From: Pseudorhizobium pelagicum
GTDB lineage: Bacteria; Pseudomonadota; Alphaproteobacteria; Rhizobiales; Rhizobiaceae
Length of the DNA stretch: 46,686 nt
Direction: 5' to 3'
Assembly (NCBI GenBank): GCA_000722615.1
Contig: JOKI01000031.1
Location: forward strand, 137-46,822
The notes beneath the pieces are model-generated. The model saw only the letters and a program-made list of their open reading frames with translations, made no database searches and was not told the origin of the DNA. Of the stretch, positions 1 to 9,300 are shown piece by piece. The position numbers were made by a program, and so were the translations under genes. How positions within the stretch are numbered: the first letter of the stretch is position 1; every line of letters begins with the position of its first letter.

Positions 1-51
1 ACGGGGGCGGAAGCAGAGGAACCGAAGTTGCGTCGGCAAAGAACACCGAAC

Positions 52-106
52 GGGGCACGTCGCGTGTCACATTGTAAAAATTCATTCGAGGCACACGACG
101 TGTCCC
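52..106. repeat. Imperfect inverted repeat upstream of trpF
   Basis: Bases 52-66 and 92-106 are 15-base arms that are reverse complements at 13 of 15 positions, separated by about 25 AT-richer bases. No T-run follows on the plus strand, so it does not look like a simple terminator for transcription entering from the left. The rest of 1-249 shows no gene I can support; the last codons of an upstream gene could lie at the very edge. It could be a leader hairpin or a protein-binding site; this is a structural observation only. Confidence 0.35.
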
Positions 107-249
107 GGCCGAACTTTAATAAAGCGATCCGCACCAAGGGATGAGTCTGTCCGGACTTGGCCTCCGCGGCGCCGCCGCCGAAAGCAGATCCGCTACGATT
201 GCACTGTTTTATCTCGACTCCGCCATGATTTCATGCGAACTCGCGGAGC

Positions 250-906
250 ATGAAACCCGACATCAAGATTTGCGGATTGAAGACGCCTGAGGCGGTCGAG
301 CGGGCCGTCGCGCAGGGTGCGACGCACCTCGGCTTCATCTTCTTCCCCAAGAGCCCGCGAAACGTCGCCCCCGAGGTTGCCGCCGAACTGGCGGACCCGG
401 TGCGGGGCAAGGCAAAGATCGTCGCCGTCACCGTCGATGCCGATGACGACGAGCTCGATGATATCGTCCATCTGCTGAAGCCGGATGTCCTCCAGATGCA
501 CGGCCACGAGACGCCCGAGCGCATTCTGCATGTGCGCGCACTCTACGGCTTGCCGGTGATGAAGGCCTTCTCCGTCCGCGAGGCCTCCGACCTCGATCGT
601 GTGGATGCCTTCATCGGCGTCGCCGATCGGTTTCTTTTCGATGCCAAGGCACCGGCCGGCTCGGAACTGCCGGGCGGCAACGGGGTTTCCTTTGATTGGG
701 AAATTATGGCGTCGCTTGACGACAGCGTCGATTACATGCTTTCCGGAGGCCTGAACAAAGACAATGTCGGTCTTGCGCTCGCCTCCACCCGGGCAAGCGG
801 GATAGATGTCTCCTCCGGCGTGGAGAGCGCGCCGGGTGTGAAGGATCTCCACATGATCGACGCCTTCTTTGATGCCATTGCAGATGCCGGCTCGCCAAGA
901 GCCTGA
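250..906 (+). CDS. trpF: Phosphoribosylanthranilate isomerase
   Basis: TrpF converts N-(5-phosphoribosyl)anthranilate to the enol ribulose phosphate (CdRP) in cytoplasmic tryptophan synthesis. The 218-residue product has the normal length of a monofunctional TrpF. It begins with the family signature KICGLKTPEAV (residues 6-16, containing the catalytic Cys), carries the strand-end motif LQMHGHE near residue 80, and ends with phosphate-binding loops LSGGLN and GIDVSSGVES near residues 164 and 182. The ATG at 250 is the natural start directly before the conserved first beta strand. It is followed 10 bases later by trpB and then trpA, giving a trpFBA unit typical of rhizobia, with the other trp genes elsewhere. 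Confidence 0.96.
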   Translation: MKPDIKICGLKTPEAVERAVAQGATHLGFIFFPKSPRNVAPEVAAELADPVRGKAKIVAVTVDADDDELDDIVHLLKPDVLQMHGHETPERILHVRALYGLPVMKAFSVREASDLDRVDAFIGVADRFLFDAKAPAGSELPGGNGVSFDWEIMASLDDSVDYMLSGGLNKDNVGLALASTRASGIDVSSGVESAPGVKDLHMIDAFFDAIADAGSPRA

Positions 907-916
907 GGAGTAGAAA

Positions 917-2137
917 GTGAACGAGACGCCGAAACCCAATTCCTTCCGTTCCGGACCCGATGAAGACGGCCGCTTCGGCATCTTCGGCGGGCGGTTCGTC
1001 GCCGAGACGCTGATGCCGCTGATCCTCGATCTGCAGGCGGAGTGGGAAAAGGCGAAGACGGATCCGGAATTCCAGGCGGAGCTCCAGTACCTCAACACCC
1101 ACTACACCGGTCGCCCGAGCCCGCTCTATTTCGCCGAGCGCCTGACGGCGGAACTCGGCGGCGCCAAGATCTACTTCAAGCGCGACGAGCTCAACCACAC
1201 CGGCTCCCACAAGATCAACAACTGCCTCGGCCAGATCCTGCTCGCCAAGCGCATGGGCAAGACCCGCATCATCGCCGAAACCGGCGCCGGCCAGCATGGC
1301 GTGGCCTCCGCCACCGTGGCCGCCCGCTTCGGCCTGCCCTGCGTGGTCTACATGGGCGCGACCGACGTCGAGCGGCAGGCGCCGAACGTCTTCCGCATGA
1401 AGCTGCTCGGCGCCGAGGTCCGCCCTGTCACCTCCGGCCACGGCACCCTGAAGGATGCCATGAACGAGGCGCTGCGCGACTGGGTCACCAATGTCGATGA
1501 CACCTACTACCTGATCGGCACCGCCGCCGGCCCGCATCCCTATCCGGAGCTCGTCCGCGAGTTCCAGTCGGTGATCGGCAAGGAAACCAAGGAACAGATG
1601 ATGGCGGCCGAAGGTCGTCTGCCGGACATGCTGGTCGCAGCCGTCGGCGGTGGATCGAACGCGATCGGCCTCTTCCATCCCTTCCTCGATGACGATTCGG
1701 TCCAGATCGTCGGCGTCGAAGCCGGCGGCAAGGGACTGGACGGCGAGGAACATTGCGCCTCGCTGACGGCTGGCTCGCCGGGCGTCCTGCACGGCAACCG
1801 CACCTATCTGCTGCAGGATGGCGACGGACAGATCAAGGAAGGCCATTCGATCTCCGCCGGCCTCGATTATCCCGGCATCGGCCCGGAGCATTCCTGGCTG
1901 AAGGATGTCGGCCGTGTCGAATACGTGCCGATCATGGACGACGAGGCGCTCGCCGCCTTCCAGATGCTGACCCGCACCGAAGGCATCATCCCGGCGCTGG
2001 AGCCGAGCCACGCACTCGCCGAAGTCATCAAGCGGGCGCCAAAGATGGGCAAGGACCAGATCATCGTGATGAACCTCTGTGGCCGCGGCGACAAGGACAT
2101 CTTCACCGTCGGCAAGATCCTCGGGATGGGCCTCTGA
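917..2137 (+). CDS. trpB: Tryptophan synthase beta chain
   Basis: TrpB is the PLP-dependent beta subunit of tryptophan synthase and condenses indole with serine. The 406-residue product has the PLP-lysine motif HTGSHKINN (around residue 95-103), the ETGAGQHG loop, and the phosphate-binding glycine loop GGGSNAIG near residue 244. The start is GTG at 917, preceded by GAGGAGTAGAAA with the AGGAG at normal spacing. It sits between trpF and trpA; its stop is separated from the trpA ATG by one base, so alpha and beta subunits, which form an alpha2beta2 complex with an indole tunnel, are likely co-translated. Confidence 0.97.
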   Translation: MNETPKPNSFRSGPDEDGRFGIFGGRFVAETLMPLILDLQAEWEKAKTDPEFQAELQYLNTHYTGRPSPLYFAERLTAELGGAKIYFKRDELNHTGSHKINNCLGQILLAKRMGKTRIIAETGAGQHGVASATVAARFGLPCVVYMGATDVERQAPNVFRMKLLGAEVRPVTSGHGTLKDAMNEALRDWVTNVDDTYYLIGTAAGPHPYPELVREFQSVIGKETKEQMMAAEGRLPDMLVAAVGGGSNAIGLFHPFLDDDSVQIVGVEAGGKGLDGEEHCASLTAGSPGVLHGNRTYLLQDGDGQIKEGHSISAGLDYPGIGPEHSWLKDVGRVEYVPIMDDEALAAFQMLTRTEGIIPALEPSHALAEVIKRAPKMGKDQIIVMNLCGRGDKDIFTVGKILGMGL

Positions 2138-2138
2138 T

Positions 2139-2978
2139 ATGACTGCACGCATGGACAACAAGTTCGCCACTCTGAAGGCCGAGGGTCGTCCGGCCCTCGT
2201 GACCTATTTCATGGGCGGCGATCCCGATTACGAGACCTCGCTCCAGATCATGAAGGCGCTGCCCGAGGCCGGCGCCGACGTCATCGAACTGGGCGCACCC
2301 TTTTCCGACCCGATGGCCGATGGACCGGCGATCCAGCTGGCCGGCCAGCGGTCGCTGAAGAACGGCCACTCGCTGAAGAAGACCCTCGACATGGCGCGCG
2401 ACTTCCGCCAGTCCGACGACACGACGCCGATCGTCATCATGGGCTACTACAATCCGATCTACATCTACGGGGTTGAGCGCTTCCTGGACGACGCACTGGA
2501 AGCCGGCATCGATGGGCTGATCATCGTCGATCTTCCGGCCGAAATGGATGACGAGCTCTGCATCCCGGCCCGCAAGCGCGACATCAACTTCATCCGCCTG
2601 ACAACGCCGACGACGGACGAGAAGCGCCTTCCCAAGGTGCTCACCAACACCTCGGGCTTCGTCTACTACGTCTCGATGACCGGCATTACCGGATCGGCGC
2701 TTCCGGATCCGAGCAAGATCGCCGGCGCCGTCGAACGCATCAAGAAATCGACGGATCTGCCGATCTGCGTCGGCTTCGGCGTCAAGACCGCCGAACATGC
2801 CCGCCTCATCGGCGCGTCTGCCGATGGCGTCGTGGTCGGCACCGCCATCGTCAACCAGGTTGCGACATCGCTGGACAAGCAAGACCGCGCCACGGCCGAT
2901 ACCGTGCAGTCGGTCGCGACCTTTGTCCGGGGCCTTGCCACGGGCGTCCGCTCCGCCCGCCTTGTTGCCGCCGAATAG
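2139..2978 (+). CDS. trpA: Tryptophan synthase alpha chain
   Basis: TrpA cleaves indole-3-glycerol phosphate to indole and glyceraldehyde 3-phosphate and passes indole to TrpB. The 279-residue product fits the family. The catalytic Glu lies in [14 protein letters not shown] (near residue 50), the catalytic Asp in IIVDLPAEM, and the phosphate loop in VGFGVKT. The frame is open upstream into trpB, but ATG 2139, giving MTARMDNKF, is the start that matches the family length and lies immediately after the trpB stop. It completes trpFBA; accD follows 39 bases later. Confidence 0.96.
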   Translation: MTARMDNKFATLKAEGRPALVTYFMGGDPDYETSLQIMKALPEAGADVIELGAPFSDPMADGPAIQLAGQRSLKNGHSLKKTLDMARDFRQSDDTTPIVIMGYYNPIYIYGVERFLDDALEAGIDGLIIVDLPAEMDDELCIPARKRDINFIRLTTPTTDEKRLPKVLTNTSGFVYYVSMTGITGSALPDPSKIAGAVERIKKSTDLPICVGFGVKTAEHARLIGASADGVVVGTAIVNQVATSLDKQDRATADTVQSVATFVRGLATGVRSARLVAAE

Positions 2979-3017
2979 TTTCCCCACATTGGGCGATATT
3001 TATCAGGAGTACGCCAG

Positions 3018-3920
3018 ATGAACTGGATCACCAATTACGTCAGGCCGCGGCTCAACTCCATGCTCGGCCGCCGGGAGGTTCCGGAGAACCTCTGGATCAA
3101 ATGCCCGGAAACGGGCGAGATGGTCTTCCACAAGGACCTCGAAGGCAACAAATGGGTGATCCCGACCTCGGGCTACCACATGAAGATGCCGGCGAAGGCA
3201 CGCCTTGCCGACCTCTTCGACGGTGGCGTCTACGAATCCCTGCCGCAGCCGAAGGTCGCGCAGGATCCGCTGAAGTTCCGCGATTCCAAGAAGTACATCG
3301 ACCGGCTGAAGGACAGCCGCCTGAAGACGGACCAGGAAGACACGATTCTGGCCGGCCTCGGCACGGTCCGCGGTGTCAAGCTGGTGGCCGTCGTCCATGA
3401 GTTTAACTTCATCGGCGGTTCGCTCGGCATGGCCGCCGGCGAGGCGATCGTGAAGGCCGGCGAACGGGCGCTTGCGGAGAAATGCCCGCTGGTGATCTTC
3501 CCGGCCTCGGGCGGCGCCCGCATGCAGGAAGGCATTCTGTCGCTGATGCAACTGCCGCGCACGACGGTTGCCGTGGACATGCTGAAGGAAGCAGGCCTTC
3601 CCTACATCGTCGTGCTCACCAATCCGACCACCGGCGGCGTGACCGCTTCCTACGCCATGCTGGGTGATGTCCATATTGCCGAGCCCGGTGCGGAGATCGG
3701 CTTTGCCGGCAAGCGCGTCATTGAGCAAACGCTGCGCGAAAAACTGCCGGAGGGGTTCCAGACGGCGGAATATCTGCTGGAGCACGGCATGGTCGACATG
3801 GTGGTCAAGCGCCACGACCTGCCGGACACGCTGGCGACCCTGCTGAAGATCCTGACCAAGGCACCGGCCAATGATATCGTTGCCTTGCCGGCAGCCGATC
3901 CCGTTGCGGCGAGCGCCTGA
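3018..3920 (+). CDS. accD: Acetyl-CoA carboxylase carboxyltransferase subunit beta
   Basis: AccD forms, with AccA, the carboxyltransferase that moves CO2 from biotin-BCCP to acetyl-CoA, the committed step of fatty acid synthesis. The 300-residue product has the crotonase-type core: [14 protein letters not shown] (near 135), the oxyanion-type [10 protein letters not shown] (near 160), and [17 protein letters not shown] (near 200). ATG 3018 has AGGAGTACGCC just upstream. An odd feature is that the N-terminal zinc-ribbon of the E. coli type is not intact: only one Cys (residue 29, in IKCPET) is present where four are expected. The trpFBA-accD-folC order is a common proteobacterial arrangement. 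Confidence 0.96.
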   Translation: MNWITNYVRPRLNSMLGRREVPENLWIKCPETGEMVFHKDLEGNKWVIPTSGYHMKMPAKARLADLFDGGVYESLPQPKVAQDPLKFRDSKKYIDRLKDSRLKTDQEDTILAGLGTVRGVKLVAVVHEFNFIGGSLGMAAGEAIVKAGERALAEKCPLVIFPASGGARMQEGILSLMQLPRTTVAVDMLKEAGLPYIVVLTNPTTGGVTASYAMLGDVHIAEPGAEIGFAGKRVIEQTLREKLPEGFQTAEYLLEHGMVDMVVKRHDLPDTLATLLKILTKAPANDIVALPAADPVAASA

Positions 3921-3951
3921 CGAACAGACCCTGATGAGCCGGAGCGGCGGG

Positions 3952-5304
3952 ATGAGCGCCACGAACACACCCGCCGTTAGCGCGGCCGAACAGGAAATCG
4001 ACAAGCTGATGGCTCTTCATCCGAAGGGCTTCGATCTGTCGCTCGACCGGATCAGGCGGCTCCTGGAGGTCCTGGGCAATCCGCACGAAAAACTGCCGCC
4101 CGTGATCCACATCGCCGGCACCAACGGCAAGGGCTCGGCAACGGCCTTCTGCCGGGCTCTGCTGGAGGCGGCGGGCCTCGCGGTCCACGTCCACACCTCG
4201 CCGCACCTCGTCGCCTGGCACGAACGCTACCGCATCGGCGTCAGGAACGGGCGCTCGGCGATCGTCGACGACGAACTCTTCGCCGATGCGCTGCGCCGGG
4301 TCGCAGCCGCCAATGCCGGCCAGACGATCACCGTCTTCGAGATCCTGACGGCTGTCACCTTTCTTCTCTTCTCCGAACAGCCGGCCGACGCGGTCATCCT
4401 GGAAGTCGGCCTCGGGGGGCGCTTCGACGCGACCAATGTCGTCGACAAGCCCGCCGTCTCCGTCGTCATGCCGATTTCGCTCGACCATCAGCCTTACCTT
4501 GGCGACCGGGTCGAGCTGATCGCGGCCGAAAAGGCGGGCATCATGAAGCGCGGCTGCCCGGTCGTCATCGGCCGGCAGGAATATGATGCGGCGCTCGAAG
4601 TGCTATCGGACACGGCGTCGCGGCTCTCCTGTCCGGTCGCCATCTACGGCCAGGACTATTCGGGCCACGAGGAATTCGGCCGTCTGATCTATGAGGACGA
4701 GTTCGGCCTTGCCGATCTGCCACTACCGCGGCTTCCCGGACGCCACCAGATTGCCAATGCCGCCGCAGCCATCCGCGCCGTGAAGGCTGCAGGCTTCGCA
4801 CTGACGGACACGATGATCGAAAAGGCGATGTCCACTGTCGACTGGCCCGGGCGTCTGCAGCGCCTGTCGGAGGGCAGGCTGCTGGCGCTTGCGCCGCAGG
4901 GATCTGAAGTCTGGGTCGACGGCGGTCACAATCCGGGGGCGGGCGAGGTCATCGCCGAAGCCATGGCCGGCTTCGAGGAGCGCCAGGCGCGGCCCCTCTA
5001 TCTCGTCATTGGCATGATTAACACGAAGGACCCGATCGGCTATTTCCGGGCCTTTGCGGATATCGCCGAGCATGTCTTCACGGTGCCTATCCGGGGAACG
5101 GATGCCGGTCTTGATCCCGTCGTCCTGGCGCAGGCCGCTTTCGACGCCGGGCTGATCGCCGAGCCGATGGGTTCGGTCGAGGAGGCCCTGGTGGAGATTG
5201 CGCAGCGCCATACCTCGGAAGAGGAGCCGCCGCGCATCCTGATCGGCGGCTCTCTCTATCTCGTCGGCAATGTGCTCGCCGACAACGGCACGCCTCCCAA
5301 ATGA
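3952..5304 (+). CDS. folC: Bifunctional folylpolyglutamate synthase / dihydrofolate synthase
   Basis: FolC adds glutamate to dihydropteroate and to reduced folates in the cytoplasm. The product has the Mur-ligase-type ATP loop HIAGTNGKGSA (near residue 45), the segment HVHTSPHLVAWHER, EVGLGGRFDATN (near 145), the SLDHQ motif, and the C-terminal VDGGHNP motif. The frame is open back into accD. ATG 3952 is preferred because GGAG lies 7 bases upstream, giving 450 residues; ATG 3934 is an alternative. It is the last gene of the trpFBA-accD-folC group and runs directly into a hairpin terminator. Confidence 0.94.
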   Translation: MSATNTPAVSAAEQEIDKLMALHPKGFDLSLDRIRRLLEVLGNPHEKLPPVIHIAGTNGKGSATAFCRALLEAAGLAVHVHTSPHLVAWHERYRIGVRNGRSAIVDDELFADALRRVAAANAGQTITVFEILTAVTFLLFSEQPADAVILEVGLGGRFDATNVVDKPAVSVVMPISLDHQPYLGDRVELIAAEKAGIMKRGCPVVIGRQEYDAALEVLSDTASRLSCPVAIYGQDYSGHEEFGRLIYEDEFGLADLPLPRLPGRHQIANAAAAIRAVKAAGFALTDTMIEKAMSTVDWPGRLQRLSEGRLLALAPQGSEVWVDGGHNPGAGEVIAEAMAGFEERQARPLYLVIGMINTKDPIGYFRAFADIAEHVFTVPIRGTDAGLDPVVLAQAAFDAGLIAEPMGSVEEALVEIAQRHTSEEEPPRILIGGSLYLVGNVLADNGTPPK

Positions 5305-5332
5305 AAAAGCCCGGCCTTTCGGCCGGGCTTTT
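5305..5332. terminator. Bidirectional intrinsic terminator between folC and trxA
   Basis: A perfect 12-base-pair stem with a TTTC loop starts with AAAA and ends with TTTT, so an RNA from either strand forms a GC-rich hairpin ending in U residues. It begins one base after the folC stop and lies 28 bases beyond the trxA stop on the other strand, so it fits both convergent genes. Confidence 0.93.
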
Positions 5333-5360
5333 CTCTACAAAAACGGGAAATGTCGCCGGA

Positions 5361-5681
5361 TTAGGCGGCGCTGGAAATCCAGGCCGAGAGCGCGGTCTTC
5401 GGTGCGGCGCCCACCTTGATGTCGGCCACTTCGCCGCCCTTGAACATGGCAAGCGTCGGGATCGAGCGCACGCCGAACTTGGCGGCCAGTTCCGGATTCT
5501 CGTCGATGTTCAGCTTCACGACCTTGACCTTGCCGGCCATCTCGTTGGAAATTTCTTCCAGGCTCGGGCCGATCATCTTGCACGGGCCGCACCATTCCGC
5601 CCAGAAATCAACGACGACGGGCTGGGAGGATTCCAGAACTTCAGCCTGGAAGTTGCTGTTGTCGACTTTCACGGTAGCCAT
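5361..5681 (-). CDS. trxA: Thioredoxin
   Basis: Thioredoxin 1 is the general cytoplasmic dithiol reductant. The 106-residue product has the WCGPC active site (Cys31, Cys34) and the cis-proline segment RSIPTLAMF, with the usual thioredoxin fold length. The frame is open far upstream into addA, but ATG 5681 has AAGGAG seven bases before it and gives the standard [11 protein letters not shown] start. It lies 70 bases after addA on the same strand, so it may be read from the upstream operon as well as from its own promoter; no promoter is obvious. Confidence 0.96.
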   Translation of the reverse strand: MATVKVDNSNFQAEVLESSQPVVVDFWAEWCGPCKMIGPSLEEISNEMAGKVKVVKLNIDENPELAAKFGVRSIPTLAMFKGGEVADIKVGAAPKTALSAWISSAA

Positions 5682-5751
5682 GGGGCTCTCCTTGGAATGT
5701 TTGGTTGGGTTCAATGTGAGGCTGTGGGAGGCTGGTTTCAATACCGCTATC

Positions 5752-8700
5752 TCACTTTGTCCCGAGCGCGGCAAGCGACTGCGCCAGTATGTCGTGACCG
5801 AGCGAAATGACGCGGCCGTTTTCGGTATAGGCAAGCACGCAGCGGAATTCATGATCCGGGTAGAGCGGCTGCAGGATCTCGCGGTAGATCGCCAGCTGCG
5901 CCCGGTACGCAAGCGGCACGTCCTCTTCCCGGAGAGGCACTTTTCGGTTCGTCTTGTAGTCGAGAATGGTGACGGTCTGCGCGTCCACCGCCATCCGGTC
6001 GATCCGCCCGGAGATCGCATAGTCCCTCCCGCCGAGCCGAAGGGTGCCCATGATCGAGACCTCGGCGCGGCTGTGGCCGGAAAAGACCGGCTGCAGCTCC
6101 GGCTGTTCCAGAATTCCGCGAACCGAGGCAATCAGCGCTTCTCTTTCCGTGGTCGGCCAGAAGCGCGCCGCCCGCTCGGCGTAGCGCCGCGCCGCCGCCG
6201 CCCGATCCTCGATGGGAAAATCGGGCAGCACCTGCAGCATGCGGTGCACCAGGCGGCCCTTCTGGAGCGCCAGTTTGCTCTCGGCCTTCTCGCCAAACAG
6301 CGGCGAACCCATGGAGAGGTCGTCGGCATCATCCTCGATCATCGTGCCGGCGCCGGACGGGCTGAGCGGACGCGGCAGCGAGATCGAAGGCGGCAGCGGT
6401 CTGGCAAGGGCCGGTGGCAGGGGAGGGATCGCGACCTCTTCGGGCGATCTCTGCGCGGCGTCCTGCTGCGCCACCAGCCGCACCGGCGCAGGCAGCCGCC
6501 AGTGAAAGCCGCCCCATTCGCCCTCTGCTCCGAGGAACCGCGTGGCCGTGCAATGATCGGGATGGCTGCAGAGCGCATTCGCCACCATGCTGTTCCAGGT
6601 CTCCGGGTTTTGCCGGGAGCCGCGATAGCCGCAGACGATCAGCCGGTCGGCCGCCCGCGTCATGCCGACATAGAGAAGCCGCCGGTATTCGTCCTCGGTC
6701 GCCGCCTTCAGTCGCTCGTCGTCAAGCGCCGTCAGCGCATTGGCTAGCGTCTTGGTCGGTACCCAGGCGGGGATCTCGACGCCCTCGTGCGGTAACAGCC
6801 GCAGCTTCGGCACATGCGAGGAAATGAAGGCCTTCGAGCCGCTGTCGACGAGGAAGACGACCGGCGCTTCCAGACCCTTGGAAGCATGCACGGTCATGAT
6901 GCGGATCTCGTTGCGGCCGCTGTCCTGCTCGCGCTTGATCTCCGGCGCCTCCATCTCCAGCGTCGAGACGAAGGATTGCAGGCCCGGCAGGCCTTTCCCT
7001 TCGTGATCGAGCGCGAAGGTCAGGAACTCGTCGAGAATGTCGGCGGCCTCCGTGCCAAGCCGGCCGAGGAACCGGCGCCGGCCGCCGAGCTCCCCGAGAA
7101 CCCGGGCAAAGAGATCGTGCGGGCTCATCCGCCGCGACAGCGCCAGAAGGTGCCGCAGATCCCGAACGGCGCTCGAGAAGCGCAGCGGCTGCTCGTCCGA
7201 CAGCTGCACAAGATGCTGCCAGACGGAGGAGCCCTCCGGCCGCAGCGCCGCCACCTCGAAGACATCCTCCTCGGAGAGGTCGAACAGCGGGCTCTTCAGC
7301 AGCGCCGCAAGCGAGAGGTCGTCCTGCGGCAGCACGAGGAAACGGCCGAGCGCCAGCAGGTCCTGGACGGCGATATGGCTGGTCAGCCGCAGCCGGTCGG
7401 CACCGGCAACGGGGATGTTGTCGCGTCGCTTCAGCGCCCGTGTGAGGGCATTGACGAAGGCATCCCGCTTGCGCACCAGGACGAGAATATCGCCGGGCTC
7501 GATCGGCCGCTCGACGCCCTTCTCGATGATCGTTTCGCGGCCGATCATCTCGCCAACGCGATGGGCGATACGGGCGGCGAGAATGGCCGAGGGTGCCTTG
7601 TCCGGCGTGGCGTCGAAAGGCGCCGTCCAGTCCTCACCCGCATCTGCCACCTCGGGCACGACCACGTCCCAGAGGTCGACGGCGCCGGGATGACCGATGC
7701 GGTTCGAGCGGTGGACGATCGGCTCGCCGCCGAAGGTGAGGCCGCGGGCGTTCTCCTCCAGCGAAAACACCTGGTCGACCGCGGCCAGCACGTCGGCAGT
7801 CGAGCGGAAGGAAAGGGGCAGGCGCACGGGATTGAAGCCCTGGCCGCTCGCCCGCACGTCTTTCTCGGTGCGGATGCGCTCTTCGGCGAACCGCTCCGGG
7901 CGGGCACCCTGGAACGAATAGATCGACTGCTTCTCGTCGCCGACGGCAAAGATCGTCCGGCGGATCTCGCGGGCGCTGCGGCCGGAGTAGAAATCCTCCG
8001 CCAGCGACTTGATCACCGTCCATTGCACCGGGCTCGTGTCCTGCGCCTCGTCGACGAGAATATGGTCGATGCCCTGGTCGAGCTTGTAATGCACCCAGGC
8101 GCCGACGCCGTCGCGGGTCAGAAGCTCGGCCGTCTTGGCGATCAGATCTTCGAAGTCCAGCAGGCTGCGCTGCTTCTTCAGGTCCTCGTAGTCGTCGTTC
8201 AGCCGTTCAGCCAGCATCAGCGCCGCTTTGGTCGCCACCAGCATCCGCATGATCCGCAACCGGTTGCGGCACGCGACGACATGGTTTCGCGCCTGCTCGA
8301 CGGCCGCTGCCAGCAGGGGCGTCGCGTCGAGCATCTTCTTGGCGACCAGCGAGCTATCGGCCTTCGGCTTGCCGTCCTTGGTGAGAAAAAGGCCGTCGAG
8401 GATGCGGGCGCGGACCAGCGGATCGGCTTCCTTCTCGCAGAGCCGCAGCCCATAGGCGACCTCGAGAACTTTTGCGCCGCCCTTCTCGTCCGCGAGCTGC
8501 AGATAGCTTGAAAGCGTGCCGCCGGAGAGACCGGCGAGCGGCCAGTAGCCGGCAGCCACGGTGGCCTCCGTCGCGTCCGGCGGCAGATCCCAGGCCTGCC
8601 GCAGCGCCGGATCGATTCCCCCATGGGCCTGCGCATGGGCGAGGAAGCGGCGGATTGCCGTGCGCCGGGCGATGATGTCGCTGAGAAGCGTCTCCAGGCC

Positions 8701-9300
8701 GAACTCGTCACCGAGGTCGAGCACATGGGCGAATGCCTCGGCCAGCGCCGGATCGTCTTCCGCCGACGTCGCCGTCAGCAGCGACCGGCGCGCCTCGGCC
8801 AGCAGCGCGGAAGCGGAACGATCGTCGAGGACGGAGAAATGGCCGGCGACATTGGCCTCCAGCGGAAACTGGTGCAGCAGCGCCTCGCAGAAGGCGTGGA
8901 TGGTCTGGATCTTCAGGCCGCCCGGTGTTTCCAGCGCCTTGGCAAACAGCCGTCGGGCTTCCGCAAGCTTCAGAGAATCCGGCTCACCACCTTCGATGGC
9001 CGCAATCTTCTGGGTCAGCGCCACATCGTCCAGCACCGCCCATTCCGCCAGCCGCTGGAACACCCGGTTGGACATCTCGGAGGCCGCCGCCTTGGTATAG
9101 GTCAGGCAGAGGATGGAGGAGGGGCGGCAGCCGGAGAGCAGCAGCCGGATCACCCGCTGCGTCAGCACATGCGTCTTTCCGGACCCGGCATTGGCAGAGA
9201 CCCAGGCGGAACTGACGGGATCCGACGCCAGCGACTGCTGACGCGTCGTCCAGTCGAGCCAGTGATGCGGCTCGTCGCCATCCGGCAGGGCGTCACTCAT
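5752..9300 (-). CDS. addA: ATP-dependent helicase/nuclease AddA (double-strand break repair)
   Basis: AddA is the UvrD-like helicase and RecB-type nuclease subunit of AddAB, which resects double-strand breaks for RecA. The 1182-residue product has Walker A in [13 protein letters not shown] (near residue 37), the Walker B/II region [12 protein letters not shown], motif III-like [16 protein letters not shown], motif [11 protein letters not shown], and a C-terminal nuclease with GRIDRM and ILDYKTNR. The chosen ATG at 9300 overlaps the addB stop by 8 bases, a sign of translational coupling. A longer in-frame reading to 9378 would run deep into addB and lacks the conserved start. Confidence 0.94.
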   Translation of the reverse strand: MSDALPDGDEPHHWLDWTTRQQSLASDPVSSAWVSANAGSGKTHVLTQRVIRLLLSGCRPSSILCLTYTKAAASEMSNRVFQRLAEWAVLDDVALTQKIAAIEGGEPDSLKLAEARRLFAKALETPGGLKIQTIHAFCEALLHQFPLEANVAGHFSVLDDRSASALLAEARRSLLTATSAEDDPALAEAFAHVLDLGDEFGLETLLSDIIARRTAIRRFLAHAQAHGGIDPALRQAWDLPPDATEATVAAGYWPLAGLSGGTLSSYLQLADEKGGAKVLEVAYGLRLCEKEADPLVRARILDGLFLTKDGKPKADSSLVAKKMLDATPLLAAAVEQARNHVVACRNRLRIMRMLVATKAALMLAERLNDDYEDLKKQRSLLDFEDLIAKTAELLTRDGVGAWVHYKLDQGIDHILVDEAQDTSPVQWTVIKSLAEDFYSGRSAREIRRTIFAVGDEKQSIYSFQGARPERFAEERIRTEKDVRASGQGFNPVRLPLSFRSTADVLAAVDQVFSLEENARGLTFGGEPIVHRSNRIGHPGAVDLWDVVVPEVADAGEDWTAPFDATPDKAPSAILAARIAHRVGEMIGRETIIEKGVERPIEPGDILVLVRKRDAFVNALTRALKRRDNIPVAGADRLRLTSHIAVQDLLALGRFLVLPQDDLSLAALLKSPLFDLSEEDVFEVAALRPEGSSVWQHLVQLSDEQPLRFSSAVRDLRHLLALSRRMSPHDLFARVLGELGGRRRFLGRLGTEAADILDEFLTFALDHEGKGLPGLQSFVSTLEMEAPEIKREQDSGRNEIRIMTVHASKGLEAPVVFLVDSGSKAFISSHVPKLRLLPHEGVEIPAWVPTKTLANALTALDDERLKAATEDEYRRLLYVGMTRAADRLIVCGYRGSRQNPETWNSMVANALCSHPDHCTATRFLGAEGEWGGFHWRLPAPVRLVAQQDAAQRSPEEVAIPPLPPALARPLPPSISLPRPLSPSGAGTMIEDDADDLSMGSPLFGEKAESKLALQKGRLVHRMLQVLPDFPIEDRAAAARRYAERAARFWPTTEREALIASVRGILEQPELQPVFSGHSRAEVSIMGTLRLGGRDYAISGRIDRMAVDAQTVTILDYKTNRKVPLREEDVPLAYRAQLAIYREILQPLYPDHEFRCVLAYTENGRVISLGHDILAQSLAALGTK

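Noticed and set aside
6814..8511. 565-codon open frame antisense to addA
   Set aside because: Shadow frame in a GC-rich gene; addA carries the complete helicase motif set on the other strand.
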